Positions 7,901 through 16,241 of a DNA stretch of 37,760 nt are shown here, piece after piece. The position numbers were made by a program, and so were the translations under genes. Each line of letters starts with the position of its first letter. The first letter of the stretch is position 1. Origin of the DNA: Bacteroidales bacterium (lineage in GTDB: Bacteria; Bacteroidota; Bacteroidia; Bacteroidales; UBA1402); NCBI GenBank assembly GCA_017958305.1, contig JAGDCW010000110.1, positions 1 through 37,760 on the forward strand. The letters run 5' to 3'. A model generated the notes under the pieces. That model saw only the letters and a list, made by a program, of their open reading frames with translations. It ran no database searches and had not been told where the DNA came from.

Positions 7901-10360
7901 CTATTTCAAGCTGCTGAGCAGCATATCGAGTTGCATCTCGCTGTCGATAAGCACCTGGCGGGGTTTGCTGCCCTCGGCCGGGCCGACGATGCCGGCTCCC
8001 TGCAACTGGTCCATGATGCGACCGGCCCGGTTGAAGCCAATGGAGAACTTGCGCTGGATATAGGAGGTGGAACCCTGCTGTTGGAGCACCACCAGGCGGG
8101 CGGCCTCCTCGAAGAGGGAGTCGCGTGCACCGCCATCCAGGTCGCCTATGGCACCTCCGCCACCTTCGGGAACATACTCGGGCAATTCGAAGGCATGGGG
8201 ATAGCCTCGCTGGTCGGCGATGAAGTGGACCACTTCTTCCACTTCGGGCGTATCGACAAAGGTACATTGGATACGGGTCAGGTCGCTGCCCTGCGAGAAG
8301 AGGGCGTCGCCCTTGCCGATGAGTTGCTGGGCGCCGCTGGCATCCAGAATGGTGCGCGAGTCGATCTGCGAAGCGACGCGGAAGGCCAGGCGGGCCGGGA
8401 AGTTGGCCTTGATGGTGCCGGTGATGATGTTGGTCGTCGGGCGCTGGGTGGCGATGATCATGTGCATGCCCACGGCGCGGGCTTTCTGGGCAATGCGGGC
8501 GATGGGTAGTTCGATTTCCTTGCCGGCCGTCATGATCAGGTCGCCGAACTCATCGATGATGATGACGATGTAGGGCATGAAGTGGTGTCCCTTTTCGGGA
8601 TTCAGCTTGCGCTGCTTGAACTTTTCGTTGTATTCCTTGATGTTGCGGCAGGTGGCCATGCTCAGCAGCCGGTAGCGGTCGTCCATCTCGACGGTGAGCG
8701 ACTGCAGGGTCTGGATCACCTTGTCGGAATCGGTGATGATGGCTTTGCCGTCGCCGGGTATCTTGGCCAGATAGTAGTTCTCGATGTCTTTGTAGATGCT
8801 GAACTCGACCATTTTCGGATCGACCAGCACGATCTTGAGCTCGGCTGGGTGCTTCTTGTAGAGCAGCGAAGTGATGATGGCGTTCAAACCCACCGATTTG
8901 CCCTGACCGGTGGCACCGGCCACCAAAAGGTGGGGCATCTTGCACAGGTCGAAGGCGAACACTTCGTTCATGATGGTCTTGCCCAGCACGATGGGCAGGT
9001 CGTATTTGCTTTCCTGGAATTTCTTGGACTGGATCAGGCCGCGCATATAGACGACACTGGGATTGCGGCTCGGCACTTCGATGCCGATGGTGCCTTTGCC
9101 AGGGATGGGGGCGATGATGCGGATGCCCAGGGCCGAGAGGCTCAGGGCGATGTCGTTTTCGAGGCTCTTGATCTTGGAGATGCGGATGCCGGCTTCGGGA
9201 ACGATTTCGTAAAGGGTGACGGTCGGACCCACGGTGGCATGGATGCTTTGGACGCGGATGCCGAAGCTCTGCAACACATCGAGGATCTTGTGCTGGTTCT
9301 CCTCGTGTTCGCGTCGATTGATGGTGGGGGCGTCGTCGTTGCCTTCCTTGAGCAGGCGGGCCGGCGGATTGCGGAAGCTGTGCAGGTCGGCTGTCGGGTC
9401 GTAGGGCCCCAGTTCCTTGAGGGCATCGTAATGATCGTCGGCGGTTGTGGATACGTTTACAGGCTCTTCGTCGCTGTCGGCAGGGGTGTCTTCGGCCTTG
9501 GCCACTTCGATGGTCGTCTCGATGCCCTCCTCGCCGGTAATGGTGATGGGCTCAGTCTTGACGGCAGGCTGGGGCTCAAGGGTTTCCGGCTCCGTTTCTG
9601 CGGCCGGTTCGGATTCGCGGTCGGCAGCCTCGCGCTCTTCGGCCTCGCGTTCGGCGGCCTCGCGTTCGGCGGCTTCACGCTCCTGCTCTTTGCGCCACTG
9701 CTTTTCTTCCCGGCGGGCGGCTCTCTTTTCTTTGAGGTCGTCGAGGAAGGACAGTTGCAATATTCTGCGAATAAAAGGAATGGTGTTCTGGAAAACAAAA
9801 ATGAGGAAGATCACCAGTGTGACAACCAATATCAGGATGGTGCCCACGCTGCCGGCCTGCAGGCGCAGCCACTGGCTGATGTGCCAGCCGTAGGCGCCGC
9901 CCAGGAAGACGAGTTGCTGCTGGCCGGAGAAGAAGAAGCCGAAGAAGACCGATAGCCAGAAAAACATGAACAGGCAATAGACAAACCATTTGCCCAGCGA
10001 AACGGTCTTGACCCGCATCAGACGGAAGGAGGCCAGGAGGCCGTAGAAGGCCAGCAGAAGGGACGACACGCCGAACCATTTGTTCATGATGATGTTCGAC
10101 AGCCAGGCGCCGAAAGTACCGGCCCAGTTGCCCGTCGGGGCGGCTCCTTTGAGCTGACCCAGGCTGAGGCTGCCCACAATGCTCTGGTCGGCGGCTCCGG
10201 TGAAGAAGAACGAGATGATCGCCACGCTCAGATAGAGCATCAATACCACCAGCGTCAGGCCCGTGATGAAGTAGGCTTTGTCGTTTTTGAGAATCTCGGT
10301 GAAATTGATTTCCCGGATTCTGTCTATCAGTGATTTCGTTCTTTTCTTCTTGGCTGTCAT
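7901..10360 (-). CDS. ftsK: DNA translocase FtsK/SpoIIIE
   Basis: Septal, membrane-anchored hexameric DNA pump that clears chromosome dimers and moves DNA through the closing septum. 819 aa. Four hydrophobic segments lie near residues 28-52, 90-112, 120-146 and 170-195. A charged Ala/Glu/Arg linker (about 212-350) contains repeats of EREAAEREAAEREAEE type. The motor has Walker A GATGQGKSVGLNA (about 478-490) and Walker B IVIIIDEFGDLIM (about 595-607). The C-terminal 60 residues form the DNA-reading winged-helix gamma domain (QRKFSIGFNRAGRIMDQLQ). First gene of the ftsK-porQ-cmk-ispH operon. Confidence 0.97.
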   Translation of the reverse strand: MTAKKKRTKSLIDRIREINFTEILKNDKAYFITGLTLVVLMLYLSVAIISFFFTGAADQSIVGSLSLGQLKGAAPTGNWAGTFGAWLSNIIMNKWFGVSSLLLAFYGLLASFRLMRVKTVSLGKWFVYCLFMFFWLSVFFGFFFSGQQQLVFLGGAYGWHISQWLRLQAGSVGTILILVVTLVIFLIFVFQNTIPFIRRILQLSFLDDLKEKRAARREEKQWRKEQEREAAEREAAEREAEEREAADRESEPAAETEPETLEPQPAVKTEPITITGEEGIETTIEVAKAEDTPADSDEEPVNVSTTADDHYDALKELGPYDPTADLHSFRNPPARLLKEGNDDAPTINRREHEENQHKILDVLQSFGIRVQSIHATVGPTVTLYEIVPEAGIRISKIKSLENDIALSLSALGIRIIAPIPGKGTIGIEVPSRNPSVVYMRGLIQSKKFQESKYDLPIVLGKTIMNEVFAFDLCKMPHLLVAGATGQGKSVGLNAIITSLLYKKHPAELKIVLVDPKMVEFSIYKDIENYYLAKIPGDGKAIITDSDKVIQTLQSLTVEMDDRYRLLSMATCRNIKEYNEKFKQRKLNPEKGHHFMPYIVIIIDEFGDLIMTAGKEIELPIARIAQKARAVGMHMIIATQRPTTNIITGTIKANFPARLAFRVASQIDSRTILDASGAQQLIGKGDALFSQGSDLTRIQCTFVDTPEVEEVVHFIADQRGYPHAFELPEYVPEGGGGAIGDLDGGARDSLFEEAARLVVLQQQGSTSYIQRKFSIGFNRAGRIMDQLQGAGIVGPAEGSKPRQVLIDSEMQLDMLLSSLK

Positions 10361-10416
10361 GATCGGCTTGCTTGGAGGTCGTTAATGGGGCTCCCGAAAA
10401 GGGAGGTGTCAATCGA

Positions 10417-10424
10417 CAAAGATA
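10417..10424 (-). promoter_or_regulatory. -7 box for ftsK operon
   Basis: Minus-strand TATCTTTG fits TAnnTTTG, 57 nt upstream of the ftsK ATG. A clear -33 TTTG at the usual 19-21 bp is not seen (one lies only 14 bp away). The leader contains a small hairpin, CTCCC-GAAAA-GGGAG, at 10391-10405. Confidence 0.5.
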
Positions 10425-10470
10425 GTGTTTTATTTTGGCAAATGTTTCACGTTTCCCGATGAATAATTTG

Positions 10471-10478
10471 TACTTTTG
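10471..10478 (+). promoter_or_regulatory. -7 box for the DEDDy exonuclease gene
   Basis: TACTTTTG matches TAnnTTTG and would start transcription near 10485, about 30 nt before the ATG. The -33 element is poor. It faces away from the ftsK promoter in a 156-bp divergent region. Confidence 0.45.
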
Positions 10479-10516
10479 TACCCGTTTGAACAACCCCGAC
10501 CAGCATCAGCGAACGG

Positions 10517-11098
10517 ATGGACTATCAGCCGACCATCGACAAGGAATCTTTGCAGGACCTGCCCCTCGAGAAGTTTACGGGCCGCATACATCTTTATGAG
10601 GCCGACGCAATCCCGTCCGGGGTGGCCTCGGCCTGGCTGCGCGAGCCCTTGATGGGTTTCGACACCGAGTCCAAACCCGTGTTCGTGCGTGGAATGCACA
10701 GCCGGGTGTCACTCCTCCAGCTGGCCGGAGCGGACGATTGCTGGCTGATCCGGCTGGCCGGACATCCCTTTCCGCAAATCCTGGCCGATCTTTTCAACTC
10801 TCCCGATGTGACCAAGGTGGGGTTGTCGTCCAAGGACGATTTCCATCAACTCCGGGCTGTCTGTCCCGACTTCGCACCCCAGGGAGTGGTCGAGCTGCAG
10901 TCGATGGTCAAAGACTATGGCATCGAGGAGATGAGTTTGCAGAAGATTTATGCCATCTTGTTCGGTCGGCGGATTTCCAAGGCACAGCGTCTTTCCAACT
11001 GGGAGGCGGACGAACTCAGCGAGGCCCAACAGCAGTATGCCGCACTGGATGCCTGGGCTGTCAGGCAGATCTATCTCCGTCTGTTGGAAAAAATCTGA
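10517..11098 (+). CDS. 3'-5' exonuclease, RNase D-like DEDDy family
   Basis: 193-residue single-domain protein of the DnaQ-like DEDDy exonuclease superfamily, with no extra HRDC domain, so shorter than RNase D. The metal-binding set is visible: D49 and E51 in GFDTES (ExoI), D107/D108 in VGLSSKDDFHQLR (ExoII), and Y174-x3-D178 in YAALDAW (ExoIII; the Tyr marks the DEDDy type). Expected activity is Mg-dependent 3' trimming of RNA or DNA in the cytosol; the substrate cannot be told. Monocistronic, with its own upstream -7 box, and convergent with hemW with a 12-bp gap. Confidence 0.9.
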   Translation: MDYQPTIDKESLQDLPLEKFTGRIHLYEADAIPSGVASAWLREPLMGFDTESKPVFVRGMHSRVSLLQLAGADDCWLIRLAGHPFPQILADLFNSPDVTKVGLSSKDDFHQLRAVCPDFAPQGVVELQSMVKDYGIEEMSLQKIYAILFGRRISKAQRLSNWEADELSEAQQQYAALDAWAVRQIYLRLLEKI

Positions 11099-11105
11099 TT
11101 TTTCC
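11086..11105. terminator. Possible bidirectional terminator between exonuclease gene and hemW
   Basis: GGAAAAA pairs with TTTTTCC around a six-base centre, overlapping the exonuclease stop codon. The stem is mostly A-T, so termination strength is doubtful; the position between convergent genes is suggestive. Confidence 0.35.
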
Positions 11106-11110
11106 GGTGA

Positions 11111-12247
11111 CTAGACTTGCATCAGGTCCCGGATGATTTCGTCCGAGACAAGCCAGCTGTCGGGATCGATGACAAGCCGGCCGCCTTCCAGGTGCATATT
11201 CCCTGCCTTTATCCACTTTTGCGCCGAGGCCAGGCAAGTGTCGTACAGGTCCTGGCCGAATGACTGGTGCAACTGCTCCAGGCAGATGCCTTCCAGACAG
11301 CGCAAACGTGTCATCACCAGTTCGTTGTAGCGCTCCTCAGGGTTGGGGTTGTCGTATTCCCGTTGAAAATCGTGCCTGAGATAGGCGGCCAGATCGGGGA
11401 CATTCCAGCGGCGGCCGTGTCCGTCGAAACTATGGGCCGAGGGCCCCAAGCCCAGGTAGGGGCGCCCTTGCCAATAGGCCGAATTGTGCCGGGAACGGAA
11501 ACCCGGCCGGGCGAAGTTGGACACTTCGTAATGCTCGTAACCGGCGGCTGTGAGCCGCTCGTGAAGCCGTCGGTACATGGCCGTGGAGAGCTCTTCGCCG
11601 GCTTCTTGCCAGCGGCCCTGCCGCAGGGAACGGTGAAGCGGCACTCCGGGCTCGAGGCTGAGCAGATAGGCTGAAATATGCTGCACGCCCAGGTCGAGCG
11701 CCTGCGACAGACTTTGGTCGAAACTCTCGAGGGTCTGTCCGGGCAGGGCCATCATCAGGTCGATGCTGATGTTGTCGTAACCATGCTCTTTGCAGCGTCT
11801 GACGGCATCTATGGCCTGTTGGGCCGTGTGTCGCCGGCCGATGAAGGCCAGTTCGCTGTCGATGAAACTCTGGATGCCGATGCTGAGGCGGTTGACGGGC
11901 AAGGAACCCAAGGCTTCCAGGTAGTCTTCCTTGAGGTCGTCGGGGTTGGCTTCCAAGGTAATCTCAGCCTCCGGCAGCAGTGTGAAGCTCTGGGTGATAT
12001 GTTCGAAAATGCGGGCCAGTTGGGCGGCGCTAAGCAGTGAGGGCGTACCACCTCCGAAATAAACTGTCGTGAGCCGTGGCCGGCCCTCGGGCTTTGAGGT
12101 CAGAAACCTTCGGCTTTCGTCCATTTCGGCCAGCAGTGCCGTTACGTATTCGTCGCCGTGGTCACCGAATGCCCTGGAGTAGAAATCGCAGTAGGCGCAT
12201 TTGCGCCGGCAAAAGGGAATGTGTATGTACAGGCCGGAAGTGTCCAT
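11111..12247 (-). CDS. hemW: Radical SAM heme chaperone HemW
   Basis: 378-residue HemN-like radical SAM protein. The CX3CX2C cluster motif is C13-C17-C20 (IPFCRRKCAYCDF), followed by the SAM-binding VYFGGGTPSLL segment, EANPDDL, NRLSIGIQSF and the IDLMMALPGQT block. The C-terminal winged-helix HemN_C region has the YWQGRPYLGLGPSAHSF signature. The protein is shorter than HemN and lacks the extra N-terminal extension of true coproporphyrinogen dehydrogenase, so HemW (heme insertion into respiratory proteins) is preferred; older annotations call this family oxygen-independent coproporphyrinogen oxidase. Divergent from fusA2. Confidence 0.93.
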   Translation of the reverse strand: MDTSGLYIHIPFCRRKCAYCDFYSRAFGDHGDEYVTALLAEMDESRRFLTSKPEGRPRLTTVYFGGGTPSLLSAAQLARIFEHITQSFTLLPEAEITLEANPDDLKEDYLEALGSLPVNRLSIGIQSFIDSELAFIGRRHTAQQAIDAVRRCKEHGYDNISIDLMMALPGQTLESFDQSLSQALDLGVQHISAYLLSLEPGVPLHRSLRQGRWQEAGEELSTAMYRRLHERLTAAGYEHYEVSNFARPGFRSRHNSAYWQGRPYLGLGPSAHSFDGHGRRWNVPDLAAYLRHDFQREYDNPNPEERYNELVMTRLRCLEGICLEQLHQSFGQDLYDTCLASAQKWIKAGNMHLEGGRLVIDPDSWLVSDEIIRDLMQV

Positions 12248-12263
12248 CGGATTATTTTCCGGG

Positions 12264-12271
12264 CAAAGATA
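12264..12271 (-). promoter_or_regulatory. -7 box for hemW
   Basis: Minus-strand TATCTTTGCCC, 16 nt upstream of the hemW ATG, fits TAnnTTTG. The same 11-mer appears upstream of the pectate lyase gene. No convincing -33 element is visible. Confidence 0.5.
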
Positions 12272-12280
12272 TAATTATTG

Positions 12281-12310
12281 TTGCAGTTTACCTTCTTTAT
12301 TACTAACTTG
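12281..12310 (+). promoter_or_regulatory. Candidate promoter of fusA2
   Basis: TTG at 12281-12283 and TAACTTG at 12304-12310, spaced by 20 bp, approximate the Bacteroides -33/-7 pattern (the -7 box is one T short). Transcription would start near 12317, giving a leader of about 50 nt. In Bacteroides thetaiotaomicron the orthologous gene is reported to be activated by the Cur regulator during carbon limitation; I cannot recognise a Cur site here. Confidence 0.4.
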
Positions 12311-12369
12311 CGCCACTTTTTCGGGCCCTGCGCTTCAAAGCAACAATCTATACAATAACAATACGATTT

Positions 12370-14532
12370 ATGAAGACTTATCAAACCTCTGAAATCAGAA
12401 ACATCGCTATCATCGGTGCGTCTGGATCTGGAAAAACCACTCTCGCCGAAGCCATGCTTCTCGAGGGTGGAACCATCAAACGTCGCGGAACTGTCGAAGC
12501 CAAGAACACGGTTTGCGACTATTCCATGGTAGAACAGGAATATGGCTATTCCGTCTTTTCTACCCCGTTCTTTGTAGAATGGAACGGCAAAAAGCTCAAT
12601 TTCATCGACTGCCCCGGTGCCGACGACTTTGTAGGCGGTGCCGTCACGGCGCTGAATGTCTCCGAAACGGCTGTCATCCTGGTCAATGGCCAGTATGGTC
12701 TGGACGGTGGCACGATGAATGCTTTCCGCAATGCCGAGACCTACAGCAAGCCTGTCGTGTTTGCCGTCAACCAGCTCGACCGCGACCAGATCGACTACGA
12801 AGCTGTTGTTGAACAGCTCCAAGCCGCCTACGGTGGCCAGGTGGTCAAGGTGCAGTATCCGGTCAATGCCGGCACCGGTTTCAACCAGGTGATCGACGTC
12901 CTGCTCATGAAGCGTCTCACTTGGAAGGCCGAAGGCGGCACGCCCGAGATCGACGACATCCCTGCCGACCAGCAGGCCAAGGCCGAAGAGCTGCATGCCG
13001 CCCTGGTGGAGGCTGCCGCCGAGAACGACGAGGCTCTGATGGAGAAATACTTCGAAGAAGGCGACCTGAGCATGGAGGATGTCCGCGAAGGTATCCGCAA
13101 GGGCTTGATTGCCCGTGGTATCTGCCCGGTATTCTGTGTCTCCGCCCAAAAAGACATGGGTGTCCGCCGTCTGATGGAATTCCTGGGAGATGTAGCTCCT
13201 TCGCCCGCCGATGTCGAAGCACTGAAGGACAGCGACGGCAAGGAAGTCCCCTACGACAGCAACAATGCCGCTGCCAGCATCTTCTTCTTCAAAACCACCG
13301 TCGAACCGCATATCGGTGAAGTCAACTACTTCAAGGTGATCAGCGGTACGCTGCACGAAGGCGACGACCTGGTCAACGCCGACCGTGGTTCCAAGGAGCG
13401 TCTGGCCCAGATTTTCTGCGCCTCCGGCTCGAACCGTACGCAGGTGACCGAACTGAAAGCCGGCGACCTGGGTGTCACCGTCAAGCTGAAAGACGTCAAG
13501 ACGGGCAATACCCTCAATGGCAAGGGTGCCGACCACAAGTTCAACTTCATCAAATATCCCGATCCCAAGTATCGTCGTGCCGTCAAGCCGGTCAACGAGG
13601 CTGATATGGAAAAAATGATGTCCATCATGAACCGTATCCGCGAAGAGGATCCCACCTATATCATCGAACAGTCGAGAGAACTCAAGCAGACCATCCTGCA
13701 CGGTCAGGGTGAGTTCCACCTGCGCACGCTCAAGTGGACGGTCGAAAACCAGGACAAGCTGCCCATCGAATTCCTCGAGCCCAAGATTCCCTATCGCGAG
13801 ACCATTACCAAGGCTGCCCGTGCCGACTACCGTCACAAGAAGCAGTCGGGTGGTTCGGGCCAGTTCGGCGAGGTTCACCTCATCATCGAACCTTACACCG
13901 AAGGCATGCCCAATCCCGATGTCTTCCGCTTTGGCAACCAGGAATTCAAGATGAGTGTCAAGGGTGTGGACGAATTTCCGCTGGAATGGGGCGGCAAGCT
14001 GGTCTTCGTGAACAGTATTGTCGGCGGTGCCATCGACGCCCGCTTCATCCCCGCCATACAGAAGGGTATCATGCAGCGCATGGAACAGGGCCCGCTCACG
14101 GGTTCCTACGCCCGCGACATCCGCGTCATTGTCTATGATGGTAAGATGCACCCGGTCGATTCCAATGAAATCTCCTTCATGCTGGCCGGCCGCAACGCCT
14201 TCAGCCAGGCCTTCAAGGAGGCTGGTCCCAAGGTGCTCGAGCCGATTTACGATGTCGAGGTGCTGGTCCCCAGCGACCGCATGGGTGATGTCATGAGCGA
14301 CCTGCAGGGCCGTCGTGCCATGATCATGGGTATGCACAGCGAAAAGGGACTGGAGAAACTCTCCGCCAAGGTTCCTTTGAAAGAGATGTCCGACTATTCG
14401 ACCTCTCTGAGCTCGATTTCGGGCGGCCGTGCTTCCTTCACCATGAAGTTTGCTTCCTACGAACTGGTTCCGGCCGATGTCCAGGACAAACTCCTGAAGG
14501 AATACGAAGCCCAGCAGCAAGACAAGGAATAA
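12370..14532 (+). CDS. fusA2: Elongation factor G paralogue EF-G2 with altered GTPase centre
   Basis: 720-residue, full-length EF-G-like translation factor. The G1 P-loop is GASGSGKTT (16-24). Switch II reads DCPGADDF (80-87) where ordinary EF-G has DTPGHVDF, so the catalytic His is Ala84 (codon 12619-12621). G4 is NQLD (134-137) instead of NKMD. Domain II, domain III, the domain IV region around HKKQSGGSGQFGEV and the C-terminal LQGRRAMIMGM are intact. It fits the Bacteroides EF-G2 type, described as supporting translocation without GTP hydrolysis and important under carbon starvation and for gut colonisation. It is not the rpsL-rpsG-fusA operon copy. Stand-alone gene with its own terminator. 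Confidence 0.93.
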   Translation: MKTYQTSEIRNIAIIGASGSGKTTLAEAMLLEGGTIKRRGTVEAKNTVCDYSMVEQEYGYSVFSTPFFVEWNGKKLNFIDCPGADDFVGGAVTALNVSETAVILVNGQYGLDGGTMNAFRNAETYSKPVVFAVNQLDRDQIDYEAVVEQLQAAYGGQVVKVQYPVNAGTGFNQVIDVLLMKRLTWKAEGGTPEIDDIPADQQAKAEELHAALVEAAAENDEALMEKYFEEGDLSMEDVREGIRKGLIARGICPVFCVSAQKDMGVRRLMEFLGDVAPSPADVEALKDSDGKEVPYDSNNAAASIFFFKTTVEPHIGEVNYFKVISGTLHEGDDLVNADRGSKERLAQIFCASGSNRTQVTELKAGDLGVTVKLKDVKTGNTLNGKGADHKFNFIKYPDPKYRRAVKPVNEADMEKMMSIMNRIREEDPTYIIEQSRELKQTILHGQGEFHLRTLKWTVENQDKLPIEFLEPKIPYRETITKAARADYRHKKQSGGSGQFGEVHLIIEPYTEGMPNPDVFRFGNQEFKMSVKGVDEFPLEWGGKLVFVNSIVGGAIDARFIPAIQKGIMQRMEQGPLTGSYARDIRVIVYDGKMHPVDSNEISFMLAGRNAFSQAFKEAGPKVLEPIYDVEVLVPSDRMGDVMSDLQGRRAMIMGMHSEKGLEKLSAKVPLKEMSDYSTSLSSISGGRASFTMKFASYELVPADVQDKLLKEYEAQQQDKE

Positions 14533-14555
14533 GGAATTTTTTCTTGATATTAAGT

Positions 14556-14590
14556 AAAAGGGTATGGCTATCAATGTCATACCCTTTTTT
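14556..14590 (+). terminator. Intrinsic terminator of fusA2
   Basis: AAAAGGGTATG (14556-14566) pairs with CATACCCTTTT (14578-14588) around an 11-nt loop, ending in a run of six T. It lies 24 bp after the fusA2 stop. Confidence 0.9.
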
Positions 14591-14668
14591 CGTTTATTAC
14601 GAATTCTGCTTCCATTTGCTGTCAATTGTGAATTAACATTTTTGTTTTGATTAAATCTCTTTTATGGC

Positions 14669-14699
14669 TTAGAAATATAAAATCCATCGCTTATATTTG
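14669..14699 (+). promoter_or_regulatory. Promoter of rprXY, box very close to the start codon
   Basis: TATATTTG (14692-14699) matches the -7 consensus, with TTAG at 14669-14672 as a weak -33 element 19 bp upstream. Only 4 nt separate the box from ATG 14704, so transcription would begin at or next to the start codon, giving a leaderless or nearly leaderless message if this ATG is correct. Confidence 0.5.
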
Positions 14700-14703
14700 C
14701 GAC

Positions 14704-16230
14704 ATGAAAAAGAAAACCATTTGGGCGTTGATTGCTCTGCTTACTGTCACCTTTGTGGCTTTGATCGGTTTGCAGATTGTCTATGTGTCCTCGCTGATCT
14801 CTATCCAGACCGAGGCCTTCGACGATGCCGTCCAGCGCAGTCTGGCCCAGGTCTCTTATTTGCTGGAGCGTGACGAGTCCCGTCGTTACTTGGAAAAGGA
14901 GCTGAGTGACCGCGACCGGGAAATGCTTTCCATCCGTTCCTCGGCCTACGTGCTGGCCATGACCAGGAAGAACCATGGTTTGACCGATCCTTCCCGCCTG
15001 ATGCCTCCGACGCTGGAGTACCATTCGGCCATCTGGCAGCCTGACATGTCCTCGACAGATGCAGCCAAGGAAGAGGACGCTGAAAACGCCATTGATGAAA
15101 AAGTATTGAAAGAGCGCTATCTCAGCCAGCAGGATCTGTTAAACAATGTAGTCTTGGAAATCCTCTACCAGGCCAGTTCCTCGCCGCTTTCACAACGGAT
15201 TAATTATAAAAAATTAGAAGATTACCTTCGCTCCGAGATGATGGAAAACGGGCTGGATGCAGTGCCTTTCCATTATCAAGTGGTGGACAAGGACGGCGAG
15301 GTGGTCCATGCCAGTGAGAACATTCCCGAGCAGGTGGGGCTTCCCGATTATGTCGAATTGCTCTTCCCGAACGACCTGGGCGACACCCGTGCGATGCTCT
15401 ACCTTTATATACCGTCGCGCAAAGGCTATATCCGCAATCCCCTGATGACCTTCATCCCGACGGTCATCCTCAGCCTGATTTTGTCCTTGACGGCCATCTT
15501 CGTGGTCTCGACCCTCTGGCGCCAGCGCAAGTTGTCGGACATGAAGAACGATTTCATCAGTAACATGACCCATGAGCTCAAGACGCCGGTTTCGAGCATC
15601 CTGTTGGCTTCCCAGATGCTGAACGACAAGGATGTGCAACGCCCGGCCTCGGCCAACGAACATATAATCAGTGTGATTTCGGACGAGAGCAAGCGCCTGA
15701 ACCTTCTGATCGAAAAGGTGCTGCAACTGTCCATGTTCGATCAGACACGCCACGCTTCCAACAAGATGGCCGAACTGGACATGAACCAGATTATCCGTAC
15801 CGTGGCCGACACCTTCACCTTGAAGGTCGAGCAGTCGGGGGGGCGCCTGGAAACAAACCTTCAGGCCGAAAACGCCTTGGTGTTCGGTGATGAAATGAAT
15901 TTGACCAACGTTGTCTTCAATTTGCTTGACAATGCATACAAATACCGCGAGCCCAACAGGCCGTTGCTGTTGAAAGTGTCCACGGCCTGGCTGCAGGATG
16001 TGTTGGAGATCAGGGTCAGCGACAACGGCATCGGCATCCGCAAGGATGATCGTCGAAAGATATTCGACCGGTTCTTCCGGGTGTCATCGGGCAATGTGCA
16101 CAATGTCAAAGGCTTCGGCCTGGGCCTGGCCTATGTCCACCAGGTTATCCGCCAGCATGACGGCGACATCCGCGTGGAAAGCGAATTCGGAAAAGGAACT
16201 ACTTTCATTATACATTTACCTCTTATCTAA
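14704..16230 (+). CDS. rprX: Sensor histidine kinase, RprX-like
   Basis: 508-residue inner-membrane sensor kinase. Transmembrane segment 1 is about residues 6-27, a periplasmic sensing region of roughly 220 residues follows, and transmembrane segment 2 is near 252-276 (MTFIPTVILSLILSLTAIFV). The HisKA dimerisation helix carries His290 in NMTHELKTPVSSI. The ATPase domain shows the N-box NVVFNLLDNAYKY, G1 DNGIGI and G2 GFGLGLAYVHQVI. No HAMP domain is evident. The pairing with the next gene and overall pattern match RprX of Bacteroides. The signal is unknown. Start chosen at MKKKTIW; the frame is open upstream to 14647 but that extension overlaps the promoter box. 11 bp before rprY. Confidence 0.9.
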   Translation: MKKKTIWALIALLTVTFVALIGLQIVYVSSLISIQTEAFDDAVQRSLAQVSYLLERDESRRYLEKELSDRDREMLSIRSSAYVLAMTRKNHGLTDPSRLMPPTLEYHSAIWQPDMSSTDAAKEEDAENAIDEKVLKERYLSQQDLLNNVVLEILYQASSSPLSQRINYKKLEDYLRSEMMENGLDAVPFHYQVVDKDGEVVHASENIPEQVGLPDYVELLFPNDLGDTRAMLYLYIPSRKGYIRNPLMTFIPTVILSLILSLTAIFVVSTLWRQRKLSDMKNDFISNMTHELKTPVSSILLASQMLNDKDVQRPASANEHIISVISDESKRLNLLIEKVLQLSMFDQTRHASNKMAELDMNQIIRTVADTFTLKVEQSGGRLETNLQAENALVFGDEMNLTNVVFNLLDNAYKYREPNRPLLLKVSTAWLQDVLEIRVSDNGIGIRKDDRRKIFDRFFRVSSGNVHNVKGFGLGLAYVHQVIRQHDGDIRVESEFGKGTTFIIHLPLI

Positions 16231-16241
16231 AATTTACAACT

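Noticed and set aside
6870-8267. 465-codon extended version of porQ
   Set aside because: The added N-terminal part overlaps ftsK on the same strand in another frame, and the signal peptide appears only from ATG 7865.
11111-12247. HemN-type coproporphyrinogen III dehydrogenase
   Set aside because: The length and the lack of the HemN N-terminal extension fit the HemW subgroup better.
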